From Dehalococcoidia bacterium (GTDB lineage Bacteria > Chloroflexota > Dehalococcoidia > UBA2979): DNA of 14,179 nucleotides. This document shows positions 14,119 through 14,179 of this stretch, piece after piece (positions within the stretch are counted from its first letter, which is position 1; every line of letters starts with the position of its first letter). The notes under the pieces are model-generated. The model was given only the letters and a program-made list of their open reading frames with translations, had not been told where the DNA came from and made no database searches. The stretch covers positions 1 to 14,179 of the forward strand of contig JASLOV010000120.1 in NCBI GenBank assembly GCA_030745285.1, in the 5' to 3' direction. The position numbers were made by a program, and so were the translations under genes.

Positions 14119-14179
14119 GCAGTCTGGTCCCTTCAGCGTCCGCCAGTGGCGCAATCTGTGCGTCTCCGCCGAACCGTAT

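Noticed and set aside
1..14179. Defence system, CRISPR array, mobile element or prophage
   Set aside because: No repeats with spacers, transposase, integrase, nuclease or phage structural motifs were seen; gene content is core metabolism, and base composition appears even across the window.

Overview
The window is a dense, high-GC (roughly 70% by eye) block of bacterial chromosome carrying mostly housekeeping genes. Genes abut or overlap, and start codons are often GTG. I see no tRNA, rRNA, CRISPR array, insertion sequence, integrase or phage gene. The gene set suggests a member of Chloroflexota, perhaps of the Dehalococcoidia-like lineages: an archaeal-type 2,3-BPG-independent phosphoglycerate mutase, lysine/DAP synthesis by LL-diaminopimelate aminotransferase, a short-chain polyprenyl synthetase coupled to a penicillin acylase family protein, and a THUMP-like methyltransferase. 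That taxonomic call is an inference from gene content, not from a marker search.

Left part, + strand. The 3' portion of a penicillin acylase family Ntn-hydrolase gene runs off the left edge (3-1985). It overlaps a polyprenyl diphosphate synthase (1982-3010) by a GTGA junction. After a 140-base gap with a hairpin comes a lower-glycolysis set: pgk (3151-4335), apgM (4427-5626) and tpiA (5628-6404). tpiA overlaps miaA (6401-7318), the tRNA A37 prenyltransferase. Next are dapF (7326-8210), an unassigned GNAT-fold protein (8207-9094) and dapL (9100-10269). DapL makes LL-diaminopimelate and DapF epimerises it to the meso form, so these two give consecutive steps to meso-DAP and lysine. A 58-residue DUF1059 protein (10349-10525) and the ribosome-associated GTPase HflX (ATG ORF 10724-11812) end the + strand set.

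Right part, - strand. Three tightly packed genes converge on hflX. Read in their own direction they are a small unassigned acidic protein (14118-13903), a 284-residue protein faintly like the helical part of DUF4037/nucleotidyltransferase-type proteins (13901-13047), and a class I SAM methyltransferase with a C-terminal THUMP-like domain (13026-11848).

The most interesting points are these. (1) hflX has a good ribosome binding site in front of a GTA codon, no standard start codon for its conserved N-terminus, and lies in the same frame as the DUF1059 gene, separated only by a TAG. (2) Promoter-like elements sit so close to the apgM and dapF starts that leaderless or nearly leaderless transcripts are likely. 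(3) An uncharacterised double-GNAT-like protein is translationally coupled to dapF and sits directly before dapL. (4) The - strand trio contains two poorly characterised proteins beside a probable RNA methyltransferase. I did not find evidence of a defence system or mobile element.
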